This document shows positions 1 to 8,900 of a DNA stretch of 64,000 nt, piece after piece. The stretch covers positions 116,925-180,924 of the forward strand of contig NZ_JADHEC010000002.1 of assembly GCF_015277675.1 (NCBI RefSeq), given 5' to 3'. The number at the start of each line of letters is the position of its first letter. Position 1 is the first letter of the stretch. Both the position numbers and the translations under genes were made by a program. The notes under the pieces were generated by a model that was not told where the DNA came from, did no database searches, and saw only the letters and a list, made by a program, of their open reading frames with translations. Origin of the DNA: Flavobacterium soyangense (GTDB taxonomy: Bacteria; Bacteroidota; Bacteroidia; Flavobacteriales; Flavobacteriaceae).

Positions 1-982
1 TTAATAATTCAGAAGTGTCATTTGGAATATTCCAATCTTTAGGGAGTGAGGATAACAACATTAATTCCAATGGTGTTAAAACTCTTGCGTCAGAATAAGT
101 TCCATCTTTTTTGAGTCTTCCAGGATGTACATTTAATTGTGAACTTATAGCATCATTTCGCATTGTTATTGTTGGAGCTGGTTCATCCCATTTAATTCTT
201 CTATAAGTTGTGTCGTAACTTTTTATCTTTTCCCCATTTGGTTTTTGCGGATAAAAAATTTCGTTTTCAAAAGCTGTTTTGCCTGTAGGTGTATTTTTCA
301 TCCACTCTATATGATTTTTAGAATGTTTACGTGCAAAGTGCCATTTTATTTTAGATTTTTCTCCAGCCTCAATACTTGGCAAATTACCAATAGCTTGCTC
401 AACGGATATATTTTCTGAATGAATAGGAGAACCCCATTTTAGACCTTTCTTGTATAATTTAATTATTGCCCTAGTTCTTTTTTGTGCAACACCAAAATTC
501 GAAGCATCATATACTTCTGCTTCTATATTGTATTCATCTTTAAACAAAATTGATAAAATATCTATTATTTTTAACTGTTGATTTTGAAAAGGAAGCTCTA
601 TTTTAAAAAAAGTAGGTACATTTTCTATTAAAACAAACTTTGGAGATTTTATTTTGATAAAATCTATAATTCTAAAAACCAAATAATTACGTTCATCATT
701 TAGCATTTGTTGAACATTCCTGTTTTTTCCAGCAACACTCATACCCTGACAAGGTGGAGAAGCTAATAAAAAATCGAGATTATCTGAACTATTATCCAAT
801 ATGGATTTAAAAATTGTATCATCTAAAATATTTCCTGCAATCATATTTGATTTTGGGTAAATAGCTTGATATAGATTAGCTCTTTCAAATAACAATTCAT
901 TTGCTACAGTAATATTCAACCCAATATCTTCTAGATAAGTTTCTGATATACCGGCACTTGAGAATAAAGAAGTTCCAGTCAT
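1..982 (-). CDS. DNA (cytosine-5-)-methyltransferase, partial (C-terminus beyond window)
   Basis: Reading from ATG at 982 the frame stays open to the window edge (327 codons). The translation shows the C5-methyltransferase motif order: motif I as LFSSAGISE (residues 6-14), the catalytic PPCQ motif near residue 88, ENV of motif VI near residue 126, an AQKRTRA stretch (motif VIII) near residue 165 and RVLTPLE of motif IX near the edge. Such enzymes transfer a methyl group from SAM to C5 of cytosine in a target sequence. The target-recognition region between motifs VIII and IX is short, so this is a compact single-specificity enzyme. It starts 3 bases after the stop of a small Xre-type regulator and is clearly co-transcribed with it. 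Any partner nuclease would lie outside the window. Unlike the methyltransferase at 25812-27293, it carries no N-terminal DNA-binding domain. Confidence 0.93.
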   Translation of the reverse strand, partial: MTGTSLFSSAGISETYLEDIGLNITVANELLFERANLYQAIYPKSNMIAGNILDDTIFKSILDNSSDNLDFLLASPPCQGMSVAGKNRNVQQMLNDERNYLVFRIIDFIKIKSPKFVLIENVPTFFKIELPFQNQQLKIIDILSILFKDEYNIEAEVYDASNFGVAQKRTRAIIKLYKKGLKWGSPIHSENISVEQAIGNLPSIEAGEKSKIKWHFARKHSKNHIEWMKNTPTGKTAFENEIFYPQKPNGEKIKSYDTTYRRIKWDEPAPTITMRNDAISSQLNVHPGRLKKDGTYSDARVLTPLELMLLSSLPKDWNIPNDTSELL

Positions 983-985
983 CTT

Positions 986-1312
986 TTAAAATTTAATAGT
1001 TCCTTGAGTTGTTTTTCGGGCTCTAAAATATTTGGCTTTCTCTTCTGCTAAGAGGAATAAACTTTTAGTGTCTTCTTCTTTATATATTAATTCAGCAATT
1101 TTTTCACTAAAATATTCTTTTTCAAGAAATTTTATATCAAGGTTAAATACACAAGAAATTTTTGGCAATAGTTCCTCGTTAACATTTCTTTTACCATTTT
1201 CAATTTTAGATAATGTTGATTGGTCAATATCTAATGAAGCAGCAAGTTTTGTTAAGGTAAGATTATTTTCCAACCTCAATTTATGAATATATTCTCCAAT
1301 AGTTTCTTTCAT
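986..1312 (-). CDS. Xre-family regulator (C-protein-like) of the adjacent methyltransferase
   Basis: A 108-residue protein with a helix-turn-helix over residues 5-62 (GEYIHKLRLE start, recognition region around DIDQSTLSKIE) and a short charged helical tail. Size and position directly ahead of a DNA methyltransferase match controller (C) proteins of restriction-modification systems, which tune expression of modification and restriction genes. It aligns without gaps over about 98 residues with the N-terminus of the methyltransferase fusion at 25812-27293; the GEYI, DIDQS and LSKIE blocks are shared. Two inverted-repeat operator candidates lie 5-34 bases before its start and touch the predicted promoter, so autoregulation is likely. 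The regulator role is inferred from context; the fold is clear. Confidence 0.85.
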   Translation of the reverse strand: MKETIGEYIHKLRLENNLTLTKLAASLDIDQSTLSKIENGKRNVNEELLPKISCVFNLDIKFLEKEYFSEKIAELIYKEEDTKSLFLLAEEKAKYFRARKTTQGTIKF

Positions 1313-1316
1313 CTTC

Positions 1317-1346
1317 TTGACGTTTTTGTCTTGACATTTTTGTCAA
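1317..1346. promoter_or_regulatory. Tandem operator candidate for the Xre regulator
   Basis: A perfect inverted repeat TTGACA-TTTT-TGTCAA occupies 1331-1346. An imperfect second copy, TTGACGTTTTTGTC, lies 14 bases away at 1317-1330. Both sit immediately upstream of the regulator ATG (1312), and the palindrome overlaps the predicted -7 box. This is the geometry of an autorepressor operator. Confidence 0.6.
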
Positions 1347-1375
1347 AAATAAAATAAAAAATGCCAATTAACAAA
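1344..1375 (-). promoter_or_regulatory. Predicted promoter of the regulator-methyltransferase operon
   Basis: On the minus strand TTTG (1375-1372) is followed after 20 bases by TATTTTTG (1351-1344). This matches the Bacteroidota TTTG / TAnnTTTG promoter. The -7 box ends about 31 bases before the regulator start and overlaps the operator palindrome. Confidence 0.55.
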
Positions 1376-1496
1376 GAATTTGCTAATCATTTTTAGGTGG
1401 TTTTATGATTTGTCTTGTATACAACTTCTAAATTGCTCTAAGAAAATTATCAAAATCCGATAATGTTTGTTGTACTTTGTTCAACAAACATTGAGT

Positions 1497-2006
1497 TTAA
1501 ACAAACAACGCCTTCAATTCCGTAGCATCGTGAGGATTCATTTTTCCGGCCAAGACCAAGCTCAATTGTTTTCTTCTCAAGGCGGCGTCATAACGCTGTA
1601 TTTCGAGTTCGGTTTCGGGAATAATGTGCGGTACTTCAACAGGTTTTCCCATTTCGTCGACGGCCACAAAAGTGTAAATGGCCTCGTTGGCTTTAGTCCT
1701 AATTCCGGATTTTCGGTCTTCGACCCAAACGTCGATGTATATTTCCATCGAGGTTTTGAAGGCTCTGGACACTTTCGCCTCCACGATGACCACACTTCCC
1801 AGCGGAATTGCTTTGTTGAAAGCCACGTGATTTACCGATGCCGTTACAGCAATTCTGCGAGAATGTCTTCCGGCTGCAATGCTGGCGGCACGATCCATTC
1901 GAGCCAATAATTCGCCACCAAAAAGGTTGTTCAACGGATTTGTTTCGCTTGGCAAAACCAAATCAGTCAATACGGTCAAAGATTCAGAAGGATGTTTTGA
2001 AGTCAT
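1497..2006 (-). CDS. Acyl-CoA thioesterase, hotdog fold (BACH/YciA type)
   Basis: A 169-residue single-hotdog protein. It hydrolyses acyl-CoA thioesters to free fatty acid and CoA in the cytoplasm. The family signature is visible: an N-P-x-N-N-L-F-G-G-E segment near residues 23-32, followed by an ARMD...A helix. The length is normal for a cytoplasmic acyl-CoA hydrolase. It stands alone between the methyltransferase locus and a repeat-bearing gap, with no operon partner. Substrate chain length cannot be read from the sequence. Confidence 0.88.
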   Translation of the reverse strand: MTSKHPSESLTVLTDLVLPSETNPLNNLFGGELLARMDRAASIAAGRHSRRIAVTASVNHVAFNKAIPLGSVVIVEAKVSRAFKTSMEIYIDVWVEDRKSGIRTKANEAIYTFVAVDEMGKPVEVPHIIPETELEIQRYDAALRRKQLSLVLAGKMNPHDATELKALFV

Positions 2007-2035
2007 TTTTTATGTTGTTTTTCAATTTGAAAAAT

Positions 2036-2220
2036 TTTACCGCAAAGGCAGCAAAGTTTTCTCATTTAGTTTTTAAATATTTAAGAATGCTAAGATGAAA
2101 ATTTTCGATTTTAAAGGAGGTATTTACTTTTAAAAGTTTCTGTTTCTGTTATAGAAAATCGAAGATTTTCACCTTTGCGAACTTTTAAAAACCATCAAAA
2201 AATATTACTTTGCGTCTTTT
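2036..2220. repeat. Dispersed CCGCAAAG/CTTTGCG intergenic element, copy A
   Basis: The gap between the thioesterase and DoxX genes opens with TTTTACCGCAAAGG and closes with ACTTTGCGTCTTT. An internal ACCTTTGCGAACTTTTA motif lies near 2171. The same motifs in the same order recur at 55640-55813, and the left end recurs at 53059. Nothing in it reads as a gene. Confidence 0.6.
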
Positions 2221-2278
2221 ACTTCGTCAGTTCGCTATCGCTCGTGTGTGGTAAACCTTTTTAAAACTAAATTAGTTA

Positions 2279-2662
2279 TTAACTCAATAATAAAACAGTC
2301 ATCACAGCTGGAATAAAGTAAATGACAATGGTTCTTGCACCGTCATAATCTTTGGCCAATCGTTGTCCAAAAAGCAACATTAACAAAGTGATACTCGAAA
2401 AAACGGCACCATACAAACCAAAGGTTCTTCCATTGCTAACGAATAATTCAATGCCGCCAACCACGCACAAAACACCTGAAATTAATTCTAAAACCAAGAT
2501 ATTCAGCAAGGCTAAATGAACCAGATTTTTCAATTGGGTTTTGGCAAAATGTTCTTTTAACCAATCGAGGTTGTCTTTCCAATAAAATAGTTTGTCATAA
2601 CCAGATTGTATAAAAGTGATGGCCAAAAAAGCCAAAAGCAAAATGGAGGCAGCGTTGTTCAT
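2279..2662 (-). CDS. DoxX-like small membrane protein
   Basis: 127 residues with four hydrophobic segments (about 5-23, 45-70, 80-100 and 108-126) and the FIQSGYDKLFYW start typical of the DoxX/DoxD-like superfamily. Family members are inner-membrane proteins, some linked to redox or sulfur metabolism, but no function can be assigned here. It lies 4 bases downstream of holB on the same strand and is probably co-transcribed with it. Confidence 0.7.
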   Translation of the reverse strand: MNNAASILLLAFLAITFIQSGYDKLFYWKDNLDWLKEHFAKTQLKNLVHLALLNILVLELISGVLCVVGGIELFVSNGRTFGLYGAVFSSITLLMLLFGQRLAKDYDGARTIVIYFIPAVMTVLLLS

Positions 2663-2666
2663 AAGC

Positions 2667-3815
2667 TTATTTTTTATGTATTAAACGAGTGAGTTTTATG
2701 GATAAATCGGTCAGGATAATTTTAGCATTTCCGTTGCGCTCGATGTGGTAAATCGCATCGGACAATTCCTGAAATATTTCGTGAATGTTGTTGCCGTTTA
2801 CAAAAGGCGCAAATTTTGCAATTGTAAAATTTTCGACAGCGGGTTCAAAATAAACTAAACTTGGCGTTTCATAATTATGCAGCAACGCCTGACGAAAAAT
2901 ATCAATGCAATATTGCAGAAACTTCTTTTGGGTTTCTCTTCCCAAAGCTGCAATTTGTTCGCTCCAATGAATTAAATCCGCAATAATGGCAGGATTTCCT
3001 TTGGCTTTAAAAGCCGCACGAACCCAAACAACAAACCACTGTTCGAATGGAAATTCTTCGCTGTTATCTTTTAATAAATGTAAGGCTTTGTTGTAATTTC
3101 CTTGTGCCTGATGCGCGATTTTTGTGGCTAGTTTTGGTTCTATTTGTTCACGAGAAACCAGCGCTTCAGAAATTACGTGTTCGCTCAATCCATTAAAATG
3201 CAAAACTTGGCAACGAGAACGAATCGTTTGAATAATATCTTCCTCGTTTTCGGAAATCAGAATAAAAACTGTTTTTTCTGGTGGTTCTTCGAGTAATTTT
3301 AGCAATTTATTGGAAGCAGCAATATTCATTTTATCGGCCATCCAAACGATCATAATTTTATATCCGCCTTCGTAGGATTTTAAAGCCAATGATTTTAAAA
3401 TTTCCTGTGCATCATCAACCCGAATTTCTCCTTGTTTGTTTTGAACACCCAAAATTGAATACCAATCGAACAAACCTCCGTAGGGATTTTGGCTAATAAA
3501 TTGTCTCCAATCTGCAATGAAATCTATGCTTTTCGGTTTTGTTTTTACATCTTCGGTGCTTACCGTTGGATAAACAAAATGTAAATCTGGATGTGAAATT
3601 TTTTGGAATTTAAGATTGCAACTTTCATTGGCACCAAAATTTTCTCCGTTTTGATTGCCGCATAAAATGTATTGCGCATAAGCAATCGCCATTGGTAAAG
3701 TACCACTTCCCTCGGGTCCGACAAATAATTGTGCGTGAGGAATTCTGCCCAAATCGGCACTTCGTGTCAAGTGATTTTTGATGTGATCCTGCCCTAAAAT
3801 ATCTGAAAACTGCAT
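2667..3815 (-). CDS. holB: DNA polymerase III subunit delta'
   Basis: 382 residues. This clamp-loader subunit helps load the beta sliding clamp during replication. The AAA fold is visible with a degenerate P-loop, GPEGSGT at residues 33-39. It lacks the usual GKT/S, as expected of delta', which does not hydrolyse ATP. LLEEPP at 174-179 and SRC at 200-202 match the delta'/gamma motifs. The C-terminal half (from about 210) fits the collar domain. It is transcribed divergently from pgk, with DoxX immediately downstream. A TATATTTG box lies only about 5 bases before the ATG. Confidence 0.9.
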   Translation of the reverse strand: MQFSDILGQDHIKNHLTRSADLGRIPHAQLFVGPEGSGTLPMAIAYAQYILCGNQNGENFGANESCNLKFQKISHPDLHFVYPTVSTEDVKTKPKSIDFIADWRQFISQNPYGGLFDWYSILGVQNKQGEIRVDDAQEILKSLALKSYEGGYKIMIVWMADKMNIAASNKLLKLLEEPPEKTVFILISENEEDIIQTIRSRCQVLHFNGLSEHVISEALVSREQIEPKLATKIAHQAQGNYNKALHLLKDNSEEFPFEQWFVVWVRAAFKAKGNPAIIADLIHWSEQIAALGRETQKKFLQYCIDIFRQALLHNYETPSLVYFEPAVENFTIAKFAPFVNGNNIHEIFQELSDAIYHIERNGNAKIILTDLSIKLTRLIHKK

Positions 3816-3819
3816 AGGG

Positions 3820-3827
3820 CAAATATA
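3820..3827 (-). promoter_or_regulatory. -7 box candidate for holB
   Basis: The minus strand reads TATATTTG, matching TAnnTTTG. Because it ends about 5 bases before the holB ATG, a transcript from it would be nearly or fully leaderless. Confidence 0.4.
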
Positions 3828-4019
3828 GCAGAAAATGCACTATTTTCGCAATTTCAGTTATAAAGTTTGAGAAATATAGATTCTAAAATTATTCATAAAA
3901 CTAATTTTTAGTAGATGTAAAAAACCAAAATACGCATTTAATTATTAAATTACATCGTTTTCGTTACCAGATTGCTATAATTTTCAAGCTATTCTTATTT
4001 TTAAATTCCTTAAAAGTTC

Positions 4020-4027
4020 TATATTTG
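4020..4027 (+). promoter_or_regulatory. -7 promoter box for pgk
   Basis: TATATTTG matches the Bacteroidota TAnnTTTG element and lies 33 bases before the pgk ATG. No exact TTTG was found at the -33 position; the stretch there is T-rich. Confidence 0.55.
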
Positions 4028-4060
4028 TTTTTCTTTCAAAAAAACTAAAAAACATATCCA

Positions 4061-5248
4061 ATGAAAACCATAAACGATTTCGATTTCAAAAATAAAAAAG
4101 CCTTAATCCGAGTTGATTTTAACGTGCCTTTAGACGAAAATTTTAATGTAACCGATGCCACTCGAATCGAAGCGGCAAAACCAACAATCGACAAAATTCT
4201 TGCCGATGGAGGAAGTGTGATTTTGATGTCACATCTTGGAAGACCAAAAGGTATTGATAGAAAATATTCATTAGGACATATTGTAAAAAAAGCTTCGGAA
4301 ATTCTTGGGCAAACCGTTTATTTTTCGCCAGATTGCATTGGAGCTGAAGCCGAGAAAGCCGTAAACAATATACAACCAGGTCAAATTTTATTATTGGAAA
4401 ATTTACGTTTTTATGCTGAAGAAGAAGCTGGAGATGTTGATTTTGCAAAAAAACTGGCTTCTCTTGGAGATATTTATGTAAACGATGCTTTTGGAACTGC
4501 ACACAGAGCACACGCATCAACTACAATAATTGCACAGTTTTTTCCAAAAGACAAATGTTTTGGATTATTATTGGCAAAAGAAATCGAAAGTTTAAACAAA
4601 GTTTTGAAAGATTCTCAAAAACCAGTAACAGCTGTTCTTGGAGGTTCAAAAGTGTCTTCTAAAATTACGGTTATCGAAAATATTCTGGACAAAGTTGACC
4701 ATATGATTATAGGTGGTGGAATGACTTTTACTTTCGTGAAAGCTTTGGGTGGGAAAATAGGAGATTCTATTTGTGAAGATGACAAACAAGAATTGGCATT
4801 GGAAATTCTGCGTTTAGCTAGAGAAAAAGGAGTACAAATTCACATTCCTGTTGATGTTATTGCTGCGAACGCTTTTTCAAAAGACGCCGATACTCAGGTT
4901 GTTGATGTTCGAAAAATTCCTGATGGTTGGCAAGGACTTGATGCCGGACCAAAATCTTTGGAGAACTTCAAAAAAGTAATTTTAGAATCAAAAACCATAC
5001 TTTGGAACGGACCTTTAGGTGTTTTCGAAATGGATAAATTCGCTAACGGAACCATTGAATTAGGGAACTTTATTGCAGAAGCAACCGAAAACGGAGCATT
5101 CTCACTTGTAGGTGGAGGAGATTCTGTTGCAGCAGTAAAACAATTTGGTTTTGAAGACAAAGTGAGTTATGTTTCAACCGGTGGAGGAGCAATGCTAGAA
5201 ATGCTAGAAGGTAAGATTTTACCCGGAATCGCGGCTATTTTGGACTAA
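4061..5248 (+). CDS. pgk: Phosphoglycerate kinase
   Basis: A 395-residue cytoplasmic glycolytic enzyme that interconverts 1,3-bisphosphoglycerate plus ADP with 3-phosphoglycerate plus ATP. Visible motifs are RVDFNVPLD near residue 17, SHLGRPKG near 57, AHRAHAST in the hinge half, GGSKVSSK near 193 (nucleotide binding) and GGGDSVAA near 351. The length is standard. A TATATTTG promoter box precedes it, and it appears to be a single-gene unit, with its own promoter candidate before the next gene. Confidence 0.97.
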   Translation: MKTINDFDFKNKKALIRVDFNVPLDENFNVTDATRIEAAKPTIDKILADGGSVILMSHLGRPKGIDRKYSLGHIVKKASEILGQTVYFSPDCIGAEAEKAVNNIQPGQILLLENLRFYAEEEAGDVDFAKKLASLGDIYVNDAFGTAHRAHASTTIIAQFFPKDKCFGLLLAKEIESLNKVLKDSQKPVTAVLGGSKVSSKITVIENILDKVDHMIIGGGMTFTFVKALGGKIGDSICEDDKQELALEILRLAREKGVQIHIPVDVIAANAFSKDADTQVVDVRKIPDGWQGLDAGPKSLENFKKVILESKTILWNGPLGVFEMDKFANGTIELGNFIAEATENGAFSLVGGGDSVAAVKQFGFEDKVSYVSTGGGAMLEMLEGKILPGIAAILD

Positions 5249-5296
5249 AAAACGCATTTTTAACAATATTTACTGAAATTTTTAGTTTCAACGTAT

Positions 5297-5304
5297 TATG
5301 TTTG
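5297..5304 (+). promoter_or_regulatory. -7 promoter box for the LysM transglycosylase
   Basis: TATGTTTG matches TAnnTTTG and lies 54 bases before the start codon at 5359. Confidence 0.45.
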
Positions 5305-5358
5305 CAAAAGACGATTAGGTTTTAATCGTTTGAAATATAGTCTGTTGATTAAAAAATT

Positions 5359-7419
5359 ATGAATATAAAAAACACAGCCCTATCGTTTTTTCTATTATTG
5401 TCAATTTCTATGTTTTCGCAAAAAATTGTTGAAAACAAAGGATTTGCAAAAACTGAAATAAAAAATTCCTATTTAGATTCTATCAAAAAAACTTTCGTAA
5501 AAGACAAAATGGCTTCTTGCGTGGACAGTTTGTGGCTTAAGGAATTAGCTAATTTAGATATATATAATGATATTTCTGATGATATAAAAAACATCAATAT
5601 TGACGAAAAAGTTGATTTTGAATTGCCAACAGAGTTGTTGAAGGAAAGACTGGCGGCAATGGATGCAAAATCTCCGTTCAATATTGAATACAACCAAGGT
5701 CTGGAAAACATCATCAAGTCATTTCTTAAGAACAGGAAAAAATCTTTTGGAAGATTAATGGCTATTTCGGAATATTATTTTCCATTGTTTGAAGAGGCTT
5801 TGGCCAAACAAAATGTGCCTTTGGAGATAAAATACTTGGCGGTTGTAGAATCAGCTTTGAACCCCAAAGCAGTTTCAAAAATGGGCGCTACCGGACTTTG
5901 GCAGTTTATGTATCAAACGGGAAAACTCTATAATCTAAAGATCGATTCCTATGTTGATGAACGAAGCGATCCCTTGAAATCAAGCGAAGCCGCTGCACAA
6001 TATATGACTAATATGTATGCAATTTTTGGCGATTGGGATTTGGTTTTGGCATCCTATAATTCGGGTCCTGGAAATGTTACTAAAGCGATTCGACGTTCTG
6101 GCGGACAGCAAAATTATTGGAACATCAGAAAAAATTTGCCAAAAGAAACTCAAGGATATGTTCCCGCTTTTCTGGCCACGATGTATATTTACGAATACCA
6201 CAAAGAACACGGAATTATAGCGGACAGAGCCTTGGTAAAACAATTTGCCACTGACACCATAATGATTAAAAAACAAATGTCGTTCAAGCAAATTTCAGAC
6301 TTGCTCGATGTTCCTGTGACGCAATTGCAACTTTTGAACCCGTCATATAAACTGAATGTGATTCCGTTTTATCAAGATCAAGCCCATTTTTTAAGATTGC
6401 CAAAGGAAAAAATATCCGTTTTTGCATCAAACGAAGACAAAATTTATGCTTATGTTCAACGTGAATTAGACTTTCGTGAAAGACCATTTCAGGTTACAAA
6501 AGAAATTGTGCTGAACGATACAATGAATTACTCAATTCAACGAATTACACTTCCCAAAACAAAATATTACATCGTAAGACGTGGAGATAATCTGGGTGAA
6601 ATAGCTGATAAATATAATATTAGCATTTCTGATTTGAAAAAGTGGAACAGAATAAAAGGCAATACAGTAGCTCGGGGCAAAAGCCTGAAAATCATTACCA
6701 ATGAAAGTGTTGTTAAAACCGTTAGAAATGAACCAAAAACGGATAGAATTCCTTCAGAAATTAAAGCGGACAATCAACAGTTAGCCGTTTCAGAAACCAA
6801 AGCAAATAAAGAAGACAAAACGAAAAAACCCATAAGAACTGATACTTTATCATCTAATGTTGCTGCTAATTATGTAGTTCAAAAAGGAGATAATCTTGGG
6901 AATATTGCCAAAAAATATAATGTTACCGTTGAAGAAATTAAAGAATGGAATCATCTTTCGAGCATTAATATTCAGCTTGGTGAATCGTTGCAAGTTGCAA
7001 AAACCGATGTGAATTCTAATGAAAATATGGCTGCAACCACTAAAACTGAAAATGTTGAATATGTTGTTAAAAAAGGAGACAATCTTGGAAATATTGCCAA
7101 AAAATTTGGTAGTTCTGTTGACGATTTGAAACAATGGAATAATCTTCAAGAAAATAAAATTGCTTTGGGAAGTAGTTTAATTGTTGCCAAAAGTGAAGTG
7201 GCAATTGAAAGTAAATCTGTCGCAGCAACATTCAGAAAAAGAGATAATTTAGCTTCAGCTTCAAAAAGCAACACCATCAATTATTATGTTAAAAAAGGCG
7301 ATTCCTTATACAGTATTGCCAAAAAATATCCAGGGGTAACCATTTCAGATATTAAAAAATGGAATGACATAAGCGGTGAAGACCTTAAACCGGGAATGAA
7401 GCTAAAAATTAACGGATAA
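5359..7419 (+). CDS. LysM-containing lytic murein transglycosylase (MltD-like)
   Basis: 686 residues. An N-terminal signal peptide (about 1-20, ending MFSQ) suggests export to the periplasm or outer membrane. The SLT domain spans about residues 140-260, with the catalytic Glu in VVESALNP (E164) followed by GATGLWQFM and ASYNSGPG. Four LysM domains follow at about 402-446, 504-547, 567-610 and 641-685, each with a GDxLxxIAxKY core. Such enzymes cleave peptidoglycan glycan strands to 1,6-anhydro products and hold the wall through LysM. The 500-650 region has near-identical repeated LysM blocks, so recombination there is possible. The downstream DUF4837 lipoprotein gene follows after about 50 bases. 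Confidence 0.92.
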   Translation: MNIKNTALSFFLLLSISMFSQKIVENKGFAKTEIKNSYLDSIKKTFVKDKMASCVDSLWLKELANLDIYNDISDDIKNINIDEKVDFELPTELLKERLAAMDAKSPFNIEYNQGLENIIKSFLKNRKKSFGRLMAISEYYFPLFEEALAKQNVPLEIKYLAVVESALNPKAVSKMGATGLWQFMYQTGKLYNLKIDSYVDERSDPLKSSEAAAQYMTNMYAIFGDWDLVLASYNSGPGNVTKAIRRSGGQQNYWNIRKNLPKETQGYVPAFLATMYIYEYHKEHGIIADRALVKQFATDTIMIKKQMSFKQISDLLDVPVTQLQLLNPSYKLNVIPFYQDQAHFLRLPKEKISVFASNEDKIYAYVQRELDFRERPFQVTKEIVLNDTMNYSIQRITLPKTKYYIVRRGDNLGEIADKYNISISDLKKWNRIKGNTVARGKSLKIITNESVVKTVRNEPKTDRIPSEIKADNQQLAVSETKANKEDKTKKPIRTDTLSSNVAANYVVQKGDNLGNIAKKYNVTVEEIKEWNHLSSINIQLGESLQVAKTDVNSNENMAATTKTENVEYVVKKGDNLGNIAKKFGSSVDDLKQWNNLQENKIALGSSLIVAKSEVAIESKSVAATFRKRDNLASASKSNTINYYVKKGDSLYSIAKKYPGVTISDIKKWNDISGEDLKPGMKLKING

Positions 7420-7468
7420 GACAATAATCTTCTATAAATTTGGGTTTTATTTCATAATTAATTTCATA

Positions 7469-8443
7469 ATGAATAAAACCCATTTTTTATTTCTTCTATT
7501 TGCCTTCCTCTTTTTTTCTTGTAATAAGAAAAGTGATAATTTGCCCCGAAAAGCAACAGGAAAAATCAATACTATTTCGGTAATTATTGACGACCAATTA
7601 TGGAACGGAGAAATTGGCGACAGCATTCGAAACAAGTTTGCATCACCAGTGATTGGATTGCCACAAGAGGAACCTTTGTTTACCATAAATCAATATCCAG
7701 TCAAACTTATGGAAGGATTTATGACTGACAGCAGAACGATTATCGTTGTAAAAAAGGACGACAAAAATAAATTCGAAATCAAGAAAAACCAATATGCATC
7801 ACCCCAAAACGTATTTCATATTTCAGGAAAAACAAACGCCGATATTTTGGAAATCATTGAAAAACACACACCCAAAATAATCCAAATCATAAAGGATACT
7901 GAAATCGCCGAAAACCAAAGGATTAGTAGTCAATCGCTAATAAATACTCAAAGAATTACTAATGCATTCAATATTTCTCTGGATGTTCCTTCCGGTTATT
8001 TGTACGTGCTCCAAAAAAATAAATTTATTTGGCTCAAAAAAGAAATTGTTAGTGGCAATACCAGTATTTTAATTTATCAAGTTCCAATAAGTTCCATTAA
8101 AAAAGACTCGAATAGCATTGCTAGTATCATTAAAATGCGTGATTCCATTGGGGATTTGTATATTCGCGGAACAGAATCCGAGACGAAAATGATTACCGAA
8201 GAAGGCTATGCGCCCTATCTTTTCAAAATTAAATTAGATGGTAAAGAAACCTATGAAACTAAGGGAACTTGGGAGCTAAAAAATGAATTTATGTCAGGCC
8301 CGTTCATCAATTATGCAATTGTGGATGAACAACACGACAGAATTTTGGTTCTAGAAGGATTCTGTTATTCTCCATCTAAAGAAGAGCGTGATCTGATGCA
8401 CGAATTAGAATCAATTATTAAATCAATCAGTATTTTAAAATAA
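7469..8443 (+). CDS. DUF4837-type lipoprotein
   Basis: 324 residues. A signal peptide ends in a lipobox-like FFSC (Cys near residue 18), so this is probably a lipoprotein. The body resembles the DUF4837 family of Bacteroidota, whose function is unknown; features include a DQLWNGEIGDSIR segment, GFMTDSRTIIVV, and a C-terminal GPFINYAIVD...ILVLEGFCYSP segment. It lies between the transglycosylase and a GNAT gene on the same strand, 4 bases before the latter, which suggests a shared transcript. Confidence 0.75.
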   Translation: MNKTHFLFLLFAFLFFSCNKKSDNLPRKATGKINTISVIIDDQLWNGEIGDSIRNKFASPVIGLPQEEPLFTINQYPVKLMEGFMTDSRTIIVVKKDDKNKFEIKKNQYASPQNVFHISGKTNADILEIIEKHTPKIIQIIKDTEIAENQRISSQSLINTQRITNAFNISLDVPSGYLYVLQKNKFIWLKKEIVSGNTSILIYQVPISSIKKDSNSIASIIKMRDSIGDLYIRGTESETKMITEEGYAPYLFKIKLDGKETYETKGTWELKNEFMSGPFINYAIVDEQHDRILVLEGFCYSPSKEERDLMHELESIIKSISILK

Positions 8444-8447
8444 AATT

Positions 8448-8900
8448 ATGCAGATGGCACTACAATGGGAAATCAAGACTTTTGAAAATCTTTCGGTAAA
8501 TGAACTATATGATATTATGAGGTTAAGAAGCGAAATATTTGTTGTCGAACAAAACTGCGTTTATCTTGATCTTGACGGAAAAGATAAAGTGGCATTACAC
8601 CTTTTTGGCGAATTCGAAGGCAAAATTGTGGCATATTCCAGACTTTTTAAAGCAGGTATTTCATTTGATAACGCTTCTATTGGGAGAGTTACTGTTGATG
8701 CTAAATTTCGCGACAGAAAATGGGGTCACGACTTAATTCGAGAAGCTATTATAGGAATTAAGACTCATTTTGGCGAATGCAAGATCACTATTGGAGCACA
8801 ATTATATCTGCAAAAATTCTATGAAAGTCACGGATTTGTTAAAACCAGCGAAATGTATCTCGAGGATGATATTCCGCATATTGAGATGAAAAAGGAGTAA
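8448..8900 (+). CDS. GNAT family acetyltransferase, ElaA-like
   Basis: 150 residues. The N-terminal pattern (LYDIMRLRSEIFVVEQNC, then LDGKD...HL) is characteristic of ElaA. An acetyl-CoA-binding section follows (IGRVTVDAKFRDRKWGHDLIREA) and then QLYLQKFYESHGF. The acceptor substrate is unknown. The gene ends convergently against the OmpA-like gene with no intergenic space. A start at the third codon (also ATG) is possible. Confidence 0.88.
   Translation: MQMALQWEIKTFENLSVNELYDIMRLRSEIFVVEQNCVYLDLDGKDKVALHLFGEFEGKIVAYSRLFKAGISFDNASIGRVTVDAKFRDRKWGHDLIREAIIGIKTHFGECKITIGAQLYLQKFYESHGFVKTSEMYLEDDIPHIEMKKE

Noticed and set aside
1467..1910. Plus-strand open frame opposite the acyl-CoA thioesterase
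   Set aside because: It is the antisense shadow of a well-conserved gene and its translation resembles no family.
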